The notes under the pieces are model-generated. The model worked only from the letters and a program-made list of their open reading frames with translations, searched no databases and was not told the origin of the DNA. Shown piece by piece: positions 56,480 through 64,000 of a stretch of 64,000 bases of DNA. The position numbers and the translations under genes were made by a program. The DNA is from Halocatena marina (GTDB lineage Archaea; Halobacteriota; Halobacteria; Halobacteriales; Haloarculaceae): the NCBI RefSeq assembly GCF_023276375.1, contig NZ_JALLPK010000001.1, positions 2,170,001 to 2,234,000 on the forward strand, given 5' to 3'. Positions within the stretch are counted from its first letter, which is position 1. Each line of letters starts with the position of its first letter.

Positions 56480-57481
56480 TTATTCTGGAGCGAGTGTATC
56501 AAGGGTTGCGTCGATGTCATCTCGTTTGCCAGCACGGGGGAAAGAAACGGAAAGTGCATCCACACCATCGAGTGCCGCGAACGTTTCGATCCGATCGCGG
56601 GCTGCACTCGGTGTTCCGGCGACCGCTAGTTGGTCGAGTAAATCATCCGACATTGCATTCATCGCTCCTTCCCGGTCGCCGTTCTGCCACCGGTCGTAGA
56701 TTTCGTGTGCGGTCTCTTCGTACCCCTGTCGAGCGAGCGAATCTCGATAGAAGGTTCCCATCGATCCGACGTAGAAAACGATGTGTTGTCGAACGAGCTT
56801 TCGCGCCCGCTCGCCGTCATCGAGTGCACAGCAGGTGAGAGAGAGCGTCGTTCGAACGGCGTCCGGGTCGCGTCCTCCGAGTTCGGCTCCGCGCTGGAGA
56901 TCGTCCAACCGGTCACGGAACCCGTCGGGCGTTAGCATGAGTGCGTGCCAGCCATCAGCAAATCGACCTGCCAGCTCCACCGATTTCGGTGCCATGCCCG
57001 CCGCATCAATTCGTGGGCGTGGTTCGGGCGAATCACAGCGCAATCGAAAGCCCGAAAGATCGAATAGCTCGCCGTTGTACGTCACTTCTTCACCCGAGAG
57101 AATTCGTGTGACGATCTCTATCGTTTCGCGGGTGTATCGGAGGGGACGGACGAACGGCACACCGTGCCAGTTCTCGATAACGAGCGGGCCGCTCGGTCCG
57201 AGACCGAGCCGGAATCGCCCCTGTGAAACTTCTTGCAGTGTGGCAGCCGTCTGCGCGATGAGGGCAGGCGAACGGGAGTAGACCGGCATGATGCTCGGAC
57301 CGATACCAATCTCGTCGGTCCGTGCAGCGATGGTCGCAAGCATCGTCACCACGTCGCGGCCCCACGTCTCGGGAAGCCACGCTCGGTCGTATCCTAATGA
57401 TTCGGCGCGCTGGGCCAGTGCTACGAACGCATCGGCGCTCGGTTGCGACGCGACTGGGAGCGATACCTCTCTTGTGCTCAT
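56480..57481 (-). CDS. LLM-class (probably F420-dependent) oxidoreductase
   Basis: 333 residues of the luciferase-like TIM-barrel family. Motifs are SLGYDRAWLPETWGRDVVTMLATIAARTDEIGIGPSIMPVYSRSP, GRFRLGLGPSGPLVIENWHGVPFVRPLRYTRE and GMAPKSVELAGRFADGWH. Haloarchaea make coenzyme F420, and members with these motifs use it to oxidise alcohols or reduce imines and enoates; FMN cannot be excluded. Its start overlaps the stop of the upstream SDR gene in ATGA, and the ThDP enzyme gene follows. The three probably act on one pathway, for example turning a hydroxy acid or alcohol to an aldehyde. Confidence 0.88.
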   Translation of the reverse strand: MSTREVSLPVASQPSADAFVALAQRAESLGYDRAWLPETWGRDVVTMLATIAARTDEIGIGPSIMPVYSRSPALIAQTAATLQEVSQGRFRLGLGPSGPLVIENWHGVPFVRPLRYTRETIEIVTRILSGEEVTYNGELFDLSGFRLRCDSPEPRPRIDAAGMAPKSVELAGRFADGWHALMLTPDGFRDRLDDLQRGAELGGRDPDAVRTTLSLTCCALDDGERARKLVRQHIVFYVGSMGTFYRDSLARQGYEETAHEIYDRWQNGDREGAMNAMSDDLLDQLAVAGTPSAARDRIETFAALDGVDALSVSFPRAGKRDDIDATLDTLAPE

Positions 57482-58254
57482 ACGTCAGGCGTTTCCATGA
57501 TGTCGGGAACGCCGCGAGCCACGATCGTTTCACCTGTGATATACGAAGAGGCAGGGCTAGCGAGAAATTGGATCGTGTCAGAAATTTCCTCACTCAGGCC
57601 CATCCGTCGCTCCACCGTCGATCGATCGATCGTATCTGCAGTAACGCCCATTTGCGCTTCAACACCGGGGGTAGCAACGAACCCCGGAGCAATACAGTTT
57701 ACTCGAACGTCGTCGCTCGCCCACTCGAACGCGAGCGTCCGGGTGAGGTTCACGACCGCCGCTTTCGCAGCCGAGTAATGGCTCATGTACGGTGCTCCCT
57801 CGGTCCCGGCAACACTAGCGAGGTTGACGATGGTTCCACCATTTTCGCGCATGTATTCCCCAGCGGCCTGTGAGCAATGGTACGTTCCGTGGAGGTTGAT
57901 GTCGACGATCGTTTTCCAGCCGTTCTCAGAAATGCCCTCGAAGTTCGCCATGAAGCTCGCTCCCGCGTTGTTCACGAGCACGTCAAGACCACCGAACTCC
58001 TCGACGGTCGCCTCGATGAGTGCCTCGACAGCATCGCGTTCGCGGACGTCACATTCGACCGCAATTGCCTCACCAGGGACATCACGTTCTTCGATGTCGG
58101 CCACAACGCTGTCGATCTTCTCCTGTGAACGAGAAGAGACAACAACGCGTGCACCGTCGGCCGCAAATCGTTCTGCGGTTACTTTCCCGATTCCCTGCGA
58201 GGAACCCGTGATGAGTACTGTTTTCCCGTCGACACTGAACTGATCGGTCCTCAC
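57478..58254 (-). CDS. Short-chain dehydrogenase (FabG-like)
   Basis: 258 residues. VLITGSSQGIGKVTAERFAADGARVVVSSR binds the nucleotide (an Arg after the second strand favours NADP), then LVNNAGASFMANFEG, NLASVAGTEG (catalytic Ser) and YMSHYSAAKAAVVNLTRTLAFEW (Tyr-Lys). The C-terminus ITGETIVARGV is a variant of the classical ITGQxxxVDGG. It is the first gene of the operon and overlaps the LLM gene by four bases. It is divergent from the MBL gene. The substrate is unknown. Confidence 0.9.
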   Translation of the reverse strand: MRTDQFSVDGKTVLITGSSQGIGKVTAERFAADGARVVVSSRSQEKIDSVVADIEERDVPGEAIAVECDVRERDAVEALIEATVEEFGGLDVLVNNAGASFMANFEGISENGWKTIVDINLHGTYHCSQAAGEYMRENGGTIVNLASVAGTEGAPYMSHYSAAKAAVVNLTRTLAFEWASDDVRVNCIAPGFVATPGVEAQMGVTADTIDRSTVERRMGLSEEISDTIQFLASPASSYITGETIVARGVPDIMETPDV

Positions 58255-58395
58255 GTGCAGCTCACCTGCTCCATCGTTGATTCACGTTGTCCATTATGAA
58301 CGGTAATATATAAACGACGGTGATGTCGGTTCTCAATCATAGTCTCCGGGAGCGTTGTGTTCAACGTCAGTCTTATTCGCGTTCCGCGGGTTGTG

Positions 58396-59421
58396 ATGGT
58401 AATGAAACAGTGCGAGCGGGTCGTCCCGATTCATCGAATTGAGTACGATGTCAACTGGCCACCGGGACACGTCGCAGGATATCTTGTCGACTGTGATGAT
58501 CCGGTCCTGATCGACGCCGGAATGCCAGATTCGGGCAGTGAGGAACAACTACGCGAGACGCTCGGCGAGCATGGACACGAACTCAGTGATATCGAACATC
58601 TCGTCCTCACTCATCCACACATCGATCACATCGGGCAGGTACCGACGATCATCGAAGCCGCTTCACCGACGATCTACGCGCCAATCGGTGTGCAAGAACG
58701 GTTCGCTCGTGATCTCTCAGCACTCGAAGAAATCGTCCGAAAGAACGGGAAAGCAGCGGGATTCGCGGACGGAGAACTCGACCTGCTCGTCGGAAAAGCG
58801 GTCGAATCACTCCGGCGCAACCGCGAACTCCTCCCAATCGAGAGCGTCGACGTGTGGGTCGATCATGGTGAGACGATCACTGTTGGGGGCACGTCCGTGG
58901 ATGTCCTCCACACACCGGGCCATCAGGCGGATCACTGTTGTTATCTCGTCGGACTGAACGACGAGCGCGTGCTCGTTTCCGGTGATATGGCTATTGAACC
59001 GTTCCGACCAGTCGTCCTCCATGCCGGTCTCGATCGAGGCGTCGAAACCGCGATCGACGAATTCCACACGGCACTCGATCGACTCGAATCGCTCGACGTT
59101 GATCGAGTCTACCCCGGTCACGGACCATCGCACACTGGCTTTGATGACGCCATCAAACGAGACCGAGCGAGCCTCAATCGAATGCTCGATCGAACCGTCA
59201 AAACACTCCAAAACGACTCTGACCACGAACACGATCACGATCGATCCTCGGCGTCGTATCCGCGTTTGAAGACTGCAGCCGAAATCGCTGAAGAGCGTGC
59301 TGGTGGCCGGGATACCACGTACATCGCTGCTGAAGTCGTCGCTGCGCTCAGACACCTCGAAAAAGAGAAACGGATTGAGGCGGTAACGACTGACGGCGTT
59401 CGTCGGTATCGATCACGATGA
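58396..59421 (+). CDS. Metallo-beta-lactamase fold hydrolase
   Basis: 341 residues from the ATG at 58396 (58402 is an alternative). The zinc ligands are in THPHIDHIGQ, HTPGHQADHC, VLVSGDMA and RVYPGHGPSH. The C-terminal part (about 285-341) has AAEIAEERAGGRDTTYIAAEVVAALRHLEKEKRIEAV, a winged helix typical of LACTB2/glyoxalase II-like proteins. A linker with DSDHEHDHDRS is rich in His and Asp. Possible roles are thioester or nucleic-acid hydrolysis. It is divergent from the SDR-LLM-ThDP operon (141 bases between), so an acyl thioester of that pathway is a fair guess. Confidence 0.88.
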   Translation: MVMKQCERVVPIHRIEYDVNWPPGHVAGYLVDCDDPVLIDAGMPDSGSEEQLRETLGEHGHELSDIEHLVLTHPHIDHIGQVPTIIEAASPTIYAPIGVQERFARDLSALEEIVRKNGKAAGFADGELDLLVGKAVESLRRNRELLPIESVDVWVDHGETITVGGTSVDVLHTPGHQADHCCYLVGLNDERVLVSGDMAIEPFRPVVLHAGLDRGVETAIDEFHTALDRLESLDVDRVYPGHGPSHTGFDDAIKRDRASLNRMLDRTVKTLQNDSDHEHDHDRSSASYPRLKTAAEIAEERAGGRDTTYIAAEVVAALRHLEKEKRIEAVTTDGVRRYRSR

Positions 59422-59490
59422 ACTCCCAGTACATCGAGAACCCCTCACAACATCATTACACAGATACGACCTAGCTACGTTCACACCATC

Positions 59491-60207
59491 ATGACCGAAT
59501 ACGACGGAGTGTTCTTCGATATCGGCGGGGTCATTCTCGATCTTGCGTCCGTTCGAGAAGGCCACATTGAATTACTCGCACGGATTGCCGATCAAGAAGG
59601 GATTGAAGACGTAGAATCGCTTATCGCGGACTGGCGATCATCGCTCGGTGAGTATTTTAACGGGCGCGATGGCACCGAGTACCGACGGGCGAAGATCGGG
59701 TATCAACGTGCTATCGACGCTGCCGTCGGCTACGAGGTCCCAGAAGAAACGTGGCTGACAGCCTTCGAAGCTGCGAGTGAAGAGTGCTTACAACCAAATC
59801 CGAACGCAGTCGAGACGATTCGATCACTCGATCAAATGGACGTGTATCTCGGAATTATATCGGATATCGACACGTGGGAAGCAGACGCGATACTCACACG
59901 GTTTGGGGTTGTGGACCGGTTCGATCATATCACGACCTCCGAGGAGATCGGCCGAACGAAGCCAGATCCAGCGATGTTCGACGCAGCACTCGAAAAGGCC
60001 TCCGTTGAACCCGAATGCGCACTGTATATCGGAGACCGTTACAAGCACGACATGCAGGGTGGCACACGAGCCGGACTGGTCACCGTAGCGTACGGCAACA
60101 GCGCTGTCGAACACGCGGGCAGTGAGAGTGTCGATTACACCGTTGATGATCTCTCCGTGCTCTGTGATCTTATCGAGGGGCAACAACCAAACCACGCCCG
60201 ACGGTGA
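59491..60207 (+). CDS. HAD-family hydrolase
   Basis: 238 residues. The catalytic motif is FFDIGGVIL with the nucleophile Asp10 and Gly in place of the second Asp, as in FDLGN/FDIGG-type HAD phosphatases. Motif II is LGIISDIDTW, motif III RTKPDPAMFDAALEKA and motif IV YIGDRYKHDMQGGTRAG. The helical cap lies between residues 20 and 90. It probably dephosphorylates a small molecule. It lies 69 bases after the MBL gene on the same strand. Confidence 0.87.
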   Translation: MTEYDGVFFDIGGVILDLASVREGHIELLARIADQEGIEDVESLIADWRSSLGEYFNGRDGTEYRRAKIGYQRAIDAAVGYEVPEETWLTAFEAASEECLQPNPNAVETIRSLDQMDVYLGIISDIDTWEADAILTRFGVVDRFDHITTSEEIGRTKPDPAMFDAALEKASVEPECALYIGDRYKHDMQGGTRAGLVTVAYGNSAVEHAGSESVDYTVDDLSVLCDLIEGQQPNHARR

Positions 60208-60242
60208 AGGTATATACGTCTTGAAATCAGAAACCTGTTCGA

Positions 60243-60893
60243 ATGAGATATATTACCTTCGTCATTATCCCAGCTGACGGGGGGTTGACTAAGACAGATC
60301 AAGAGCTGGGGATCGACTCAAGAATAACTCGGCGATCGATCCAGCACATCAATCTCCTTGCAGACGGGACTGCAGTTGTCATTTTCGAACTTGATGGCGA
60401 CCTCGACGCCATCGAAGACATCCTCGCTAACTCGGCGGAGGTGTTGGAGTACAACGTCACCGAAACGAGGGAGAGCCACCACGTATACATCCATTTAGAG
60501 GCAAACGAGACTATCACTGAGCTACTCACCATTCCGAACGAGTACGAACTGGTCGTCGACACCCCAATGGTGTTCACACATCGCGGTGGACTTCGGGTGA
60601 CGGTCATCGGAGAGGAGGATGTTTTTCGTAAAGCGATGCCAGCCATGCCGAGCACCCTCCATTTCAAACTCGAACAGCTGGGAGAATATGAACCGAGTAC
60701 TGAGCGGTTGTTCTCGCTCCTCACCGAACGCCAACAGGAGATTCTCCAAGAGGCCATCCAGCAGGGTTACTATGAAGTCCCGCGGAAGGTCACACATCAG
60801 GACGTCGCCGAGTCGCTCAACTGCTCCGGTGGGACAGTCGGTGAACATCTCCGAAAGATAGAAGCAAAGCTCCTCGGCGAAATCACACCCTAA
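60243..60893 (+). CDS. HTH-10 (bacterio-opsin activator-like) regulator
   Basis: 216 residues from MRYITFVIIPADGGLTKTDQ. The sensor part is residues 1-155; the HTH-10 domain is LTERQQEILQEAIQQGYYEVPRKVTHQDVAESLNCSGGTVGEHLRKIEAKLL. It starts 35 bases after the HAD gene and may be co-transcribed with it. The third such regulator in the window. Target unknown. Confidence 0.87.
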   Translation: MRYITFVIIPADGGLTKTDQELGIDSRITRRSIQHINLLADGTAVVIFELDGDLDAIEDILANSAEVLEYNVTETRESHHVYIHLEANETITELLTIPNEYELVVDTPMVFTHRGGLRVTVIGEEDVFRKAMPAMPSTLHFKLEQLGEYEPSTERLFSLLTERQQEILQEAIQQGYYEVPRKVTHQDVAESLNCSGGTVGEHLRKIEAKLLGEITP

Positions 60894-60994
60894 GAACCAG
60901 AGAGCCGTCGGGCCATCACCTAGACGGCCTACTTAATACCACGGGTATCAGAGGCGGTAGGTCTACGTATTGTGATTCACTACCGGTGTTCGTA

Positions 60995-61258
60995 ATGGTT
61001 GATCGAGACGATCTCAGACAGCAGCTCCACGATGCATTTGAAGGTGCGAACTATCCCGTCAACAGCCCGATGGATCTCGTCCCGGCGCTTCCGAACGGAC
61101 CGGCAACGACGTTCGAATCGGGGGACGTAAGCTTCACCGCCATGGAACTCAATGCTCAGGCCAGCGGCCAACAATCGTTCCCATACGACAGTGTAGACGG
61201 TCTCGTCGATGACATCATGGGCGGTCTCGAGGAAGAGGGATATTTCGACGAAGAGTAA
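60995..61258 (+). CDS. MTH865 family protein
   Basis: 87 residues from MVDRDDLRQQLHDAFEGANY. NSPMDLVPALPNGPATTFESGDVSFTAMEL and DGLVDDIMGGLEEEG match the MTH865 family as found in haloarchaea and methanogens: a small EF-hand-like helical protein of unknown function. The GTG/ATG at 60986 adds three residues and is less likely. The gene has a TATA-like box (CTTAATA, near 60932) at unusual distance, so the promoter is uncertain. Confidence 0.85.
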   Translation: MVDRDDLRQQLHDAFEGANYPVNSPMDLVPALPNGPATTFESGDVSFTAMELNAQASGQQSFPYDSVDGLVDDIMGGLEEEGYFDEE

Positions 61259-61346
61259 CGATCTCTGGGCAGATATAAAATCGGCACGCAGATCAGATTC
61301 GAACGCGAACTCGAAGTTACGCTCATAGACGAAGGTCACAAAACGG

Positions 61347-61520
61347 TTAATACCATTCGTCGACAAATTCAGCGTCGAGATCGGCGGCCAGTTCAGTGAG
61401 TCTGACTGCAGCATCTGAGTACTAAAGCACTTTCTGCATACCTCCACCGAGTTCGAAATCACCGCCTATCAGATCATCGATGACGCCGATCTCTTGACGT
61501 AATAGCGCTTTTTGTGACAT
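61347..61520 (-). pseudogene. SCP2 sterol-binding domain fragment with in-frame TAG
   Basis: On the minus strand the frame from 61520 reads MSQKALLRQEIGVIDDLIGG, continues DFELGGGMQKVL, meets TAG at 61422-61424, and then stays open: YSDAAVRLTELAADLDAEFVDEWY to the TAA at 61347. This matches the C-terminus of the SCP2 gene at 62687-63412, whose corresponding part is INQIMGGKMEVDGDMQKIL, then Q, then YSDAAVTMTE. The TAG replaces the Gln codon CAG. The N-terminal 190 or so residues are missing, with a TGA shortly upstream of the ATG. It is the tail of a dead paralogue. Confidence 0.8.
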
Positions 61521-61748
61521 TCGGTGGGCTGCAACTCACGTGCGGTATCCTCCCTTGAAGACCAATGTGGTTGCCGGATTGTACGACTGGTATACGTGAA
61601 TGAACGTGAATTAGTAGTTCAGAGGACGCAACCGAAGAGACCGATGTATCCACACGGTCAATCCGTGGAGAGTCTCGACCGGTTATATAAGCAACCGTGT
61701 ATCCGGTAGGGAAATTATTAGTTGGGCATCCTCCATCATCCGGCCGTA

Positions 61749-62525
61749 ATGGATTTTGGATTCGATGATAAGACTGCTCTTGTGACGGGCGGTGCTGGAC
61801 GCATCGGAAGCGAGGACTGTCGTGTGTTCGCCGAGGAGGGAGCGGAGGTTATTGTCCTCGATGTGAAAGAAGACGCGGCCGAAAACGTTGCCAGCGACAT
61901 CGAAGCGAACGGCGGGACCGCTCACGCCATTGAGTGTGATCTGACCGACCGAGATGATGTGAGTGGAACGATTGAGGCACTTCGTGAAGAGACTGGAGGG
62001 ATCGATATTCTCATCAACAACGCCGGAATGGTCGATGCTCGTTCTCGGATGAAAGATTACGACGACGACATCTGGGATCGTGATATGTCCATCAACCTCA
62101 CCGGAACGTACAATATCACCCGCGAGGTGTTTCCGGCGATGTGTGAGCGTGAGTGGGGTCGTATCATCAACATGTCCTCGATGGCCGGTTGGCAGGGCGG
62201 TTTCGGACAAGCATCCTATGCGGCGACGAAGGCCGCGCTCATCGGCTTCGGGAAGACGCTCGCGCTCGAAGGTGCACAGAGTGGCGTTACGTGCAATATC
62301 GTGACACCAAACATCGTCGTCGGCGCGCTTGCAGACCTTCCTGTCGAACAGCTTGAGCAGGTCGATGAGCATTTCGCTCGCATTGCAAAGGCAACGCCGA
62401 TGAGACAGCTTGGCCGTGAAGAAGACGTTTCTAACCTCGTTGCGTTCCTCTGTAGCGAACAGGCAAGCTACATCACTGGTCAGGTCGTTGGCGTCACGGG
62501 TGGCGTCGATCTATTCAGTTTCTGA
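61749..62525 (+). CDS. Short-chain dehydrogenase (FabG-like)
   Basis: 258 residues from MDFGFDDKTALVTGGAGRIG; an ATG nine codons earlier is less typical. Motifs are TGGAGRIGSE, LINNAGMVDARSRM, INMSSMAGWQGGFG (Ser) and ASYAATKAALIGFGKTLALE (Tyr-Lys), with the C-terminus ITGQVVGVTGGVDLF. Asp in IVLDVKEDA after strand two favours NAD. It resembles 3-oxoacyl-ACP reductase or 3-hydroxyacyl-CoA dehydrogenase. It lies 161 bases before the SCP2 gene, suggesting lipid or steroid-like substrates. Confidence 0.9.
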   Translation: MDFGFDDKTALVTGGAGRIGSEDCRVFAEEGAEVIVLDVKEDAAENVASDIEANGGTAHAIECDLTDRDDVSGTIEALREETGGIDILINNAGMVDARSRMKDYDDDIWDRDMSINLTGTYNITREVFPAMCEREWGRIINMSSMAGWQGGFGQASYAATKAALIGFGKTLALEGAQSGVTCNIVTPNIVVGALADLPVEQLEQVDEHFARIAKATPMRQLGREEDVSNLVAFLCSEQASYITGQVVGVTGGVDLFSF

Positions 62526-62686
62526 TTATACCCAACCGTTCTCTCTGATTCGCTGGTCAACCAACGGCGAATACAGCCGAGAGAGACAGTCGTACATAAA
62601 TTACCTCTGATACGCGGCAGTATTGTCAACATTAATGATAGTGAATATAGGATCGTCTGGTGGCCATCCGTCACGACAGAATCATC

Positions 62687-63412
62687 ATGAGTACCCAAGA
62701 ATACACCATCGAGCAGTATTTTCCGACAGAGCCATGGCTAGAGACGTACGGACAGCGCTTAGACCAGAGTGATCGGTTATCCGATACCGGCTCTGGATGG
62801 GGCGTCGGTTGGGAAGGCGGTATGGTGTTTCAGATTACGAACGTTCCACTCGGAGACCGCACCATCGCAGACCTTCCGGAAGAACTCGTCGACTCGGTCG
62901 AAGCTTCACTCGATTCGCTGTCGGACGATGAGCTTGAAAGAATTATTTCGGCCGCTCCTGAGGACGTTCAGGCGGACATAACCGATCGATCGGGATCACT
63001 CCGAGAGCAGGCCTGTGTGGAGATCATGGAAACGTCACTCGACGAAAGTTCCGACCGCATGTGGTCCGAACTAGAAGCCGAGATTCCCGAACTGTTGTTG
63101 GAACTAATCGAGCAGACTGAGGAATATATCATCGACGGCTCAGTCGTCTACTCGTATCTTGATCTCCACGATGGAGGTTGTCAGAACGTGGATATTCTCA
63201 CGAGTCTTGACGAGCGCGAACACGGGTTCGTCATCTCCGGAGAGTACTCCCAGTGGAAGAAGCTTGTCAGCGGTGAAGCAAACGTCATCAACCAGATCAT
63301 GGGTGGCAAGATGGAAGTCGATGGGGATATGCAAAAGATCCTTCAGTACTCGGACGCTGCCGTCACGATGACGGAAGTTTCGGCGGAAACAGACGCCCGA
63401 TTCCTCTTCTAA
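62687..63412 (+). CDS. SCP2 sterol-carrier domain protein
   Basis: 241 residues from MSTQEYTIEQYFPTEPWLET. The N-terminal 100 residues are helical and acidic. The SCP2-like lipid-binding fold is C-terminal: YSYLDLHDGGCQNVDILTSL, HGFVISGEYSQWKKLVSGEANVINQIMGGKMEVDGDMQKILQYSDAAVTMTE. SCP2 domains carry lipids, fatty acyl-CoAs or sterols inside the cell. It follows an SDR and precedes a second SCP2 gene, and a dead copy lies upstream on the other strand. Confidence 0.85.
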   Translation: MSTQEYTIEQYFPTEPWLETYGQRLDQSDRLSDTGSGWGVGWEGGMVFQITNVPLGDRTIADLPEELVDSVEASLDSLSDDELERIISAAPEDVQADITDRSGSLREQACVEIMETSLDESSDRMWSELEAEIPELLLELIEQTEEYIIDGSVVYSYLDLHDGGCQNVDILTSLDEREHGFVISGEYSQWKKLVSGEANVINQIMGGKMEVDGDMQKILQYSDAAVTMTEVSAETDARFLF

Positions 63413-63539
63413 CGAACCGTTCTGCATCATTCAGCCGCATATAAACACCCTAGTATCCAATGAGATAGATCCATTCTCGTTTCCCTGGTACAGTGAGGTA
63501 CAACCGGCCCACAGACGCGGGTCGACAGAAACGAGACCA

Positions 63540-64000
63540 ATGACTGACGATGACCTCATTCAACGGATCGAAGAATCGTTCGAGAAAGACGACGCAGAGC
63601 TCGAATCGGAACTACCGGGGTTGCTCGACGACATCGACGGCCAATCCGACGACATCGTACGTGAGCACCCAGAGCTCATCTCACGAATCCTCGCTCGGAT
63701 GAGCGAGATGGACATCGCGTCGTTCGTCTCCGCGAATCCTGAGACGGCAGATCAGTTTCAAGAACTGCTCTGGTCAGGCGTGCGGGTTGTCGCCGAGCGT
63801 AACGACACCGTTCAACAGCAGATCACCGACGACATCACCGTCAATTTCGAAGCCGAGGACTGTCCGATGACGGGTCATCTCGAAGTGAACGCGACCGAAG
63901 AGACGATCAGTGGAGGCGCTGGACATCTCGATGAGCCTGACCTTGCTATCACTGGCCCGGCAAGCGTGCTCGTCGGACTCATCACCGGGAACGTCGACCC
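63540..64000 (+). CDS. Second SCP2-type protein, 3' end outside window
   Basis: The first 153 residues are visible from the ATG at 63540: MTDDDLIQRIEESFEKDDAE. After an acidic helical region (LPGLLDDIDGQSDD, LISRILARMSEM) comes the SCP2 core: ITVNFEAEDCPMTGHLEVNATEETISGG and DLAITGPASVLVGLITGNVDP. The last pattern matches the lipid-pocket part of the family. It lies 127 bases after the other SCP2 gene, on the same strand, so a joint lipid-carrying function is likely. Confidence 0.8.
   Translation, partial: MTDDDLIQRIEESFEKDDAELESELPGLLDDIDGQSDDIVREHPELISRILARMSEMDIASFVSANPETADQFQELLWSGVRVVAERNDTVQQQITDDITVNFEAEDCPMTGHLEVNATEETISGGAGHLDEPDLAITGPASVLVGLITGNVD

Noticed and set aside
61422..61424. 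Pyrrolysine or other recoding of TAG in the SCP2 fragment
   Set aside because: TAG terminates intact genes in this window, the fragment lacks its N-terminal part, and haloarchaea are not known to use pyrrolysine.
1..64000. CRISPR arrays, rRNA, integrated virus or defence island
   Set aside because: No regularly spaced repeats, no rRNA sequence, no capsid, terminase, nuclease-helicase or toxin-antitoxin set was seen; the only recombinase has no element around it.

Overview
The window is chromosomal DNA of a halophilic archaeon (class Halobacteria). The signs are acidic proteins, twin-arginine lipoprotein signals ending in LAGC, several HTH-10 (bacterio-opsin-activator type) regulators, an F420-type luciferase-family oxidoreductase, an MTH865 protein, TATA boxes about 25 bases before start codons with almost no 5' leader, and a haloarchaeal integrase paired with a ribbon-helix-helix protein. 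G+C is close to half, low for this class, and gene clusters are separated by AT-rich spacers of 0.3 to 1.1 kb. I cannot name the genus. No rRNA, tRNA, CRISPR array or intact insertion sequence was seen.

Layout. 1-2784: a ferredoxin-type nitrite reductase cut by the left edge, and a secreted polysaccharide-deacetylase lipoprotein. 3821-6856: a fatty-acid or aromatic-acid CoA operon (thiolase, PaaG-like crotonase, HSDL2-like short-chain dehydrogenase). 7980-13763: copper handling, with CopA facing a DUF4396 membrane protein, a permease carrying two YHS domains and a small membrane protein. 14878-24146: a sugar-acid module with an IclR regulator, galactonate dehydratase, a complete CUT1-type ABC importer, a Gfo/Idh/MocA dehydrogenase and a hydroxypyruvate-isomerase-like TIM barrel. 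24429-27235: a membrane protein, then a methyltransferase/FAD-disulfide-reductase pair opposite a cysteine-bearing HTH regulator. 27973-29402: tyrosine recombinase plus RHH protein. 29791-37346: two HTH-10 regulators, an EamA exporter, an SDR, a methyltransferase, a Tat-exported protein and an NADP-dependent reductase. 37542-41508: 2-oxoacid dehydrogenase E1 alpha and beta, an HD-domain protein and a tandem EthD protein. 41727-45619: an atypical subtilase, a second IclR, a 33-residue zinc-ribbon protein, a duplicated small membrane protein and a methyltransferase. 46470-52208: an amidohydrolase/deaminase, an aldo-keto reductase and PEP carboxylase. 53302-53792: a broken uracil-DNA glycosylase. 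54705-58254: an operon of SDR, LLM oxidoreductase and benzoylformate-decarboxylase-like enzyme. 58396-64000: MBL hydrolase, HAD hydrolase, HTH-10 regulator, MTH865 protein, SDR and two SCP2 proteins (the last cut by the right edge), with a dead SCP2 fragment between.

How the genes work together. The clearest unit is sugar-acid uptake and dehydration under IclR control. Two sets of CoA/lipid genes (thiolase operon; SDR and SCP2 genes) suggest degradation of fatty or aromatic acids, with PEP carboxylase and the E1 pair feeding central carbon. The most unusual items are the YHS-permease fusion, the SCP2 remnant in which a conserved CAG has become TAG, the subtilase lacking its oxyanion Asn, the SDR-LLM-ThDP operon, the tandem-EthD/HD pair, and a dispersed TTACA-N10-TGTAA palindrome in three spacers.
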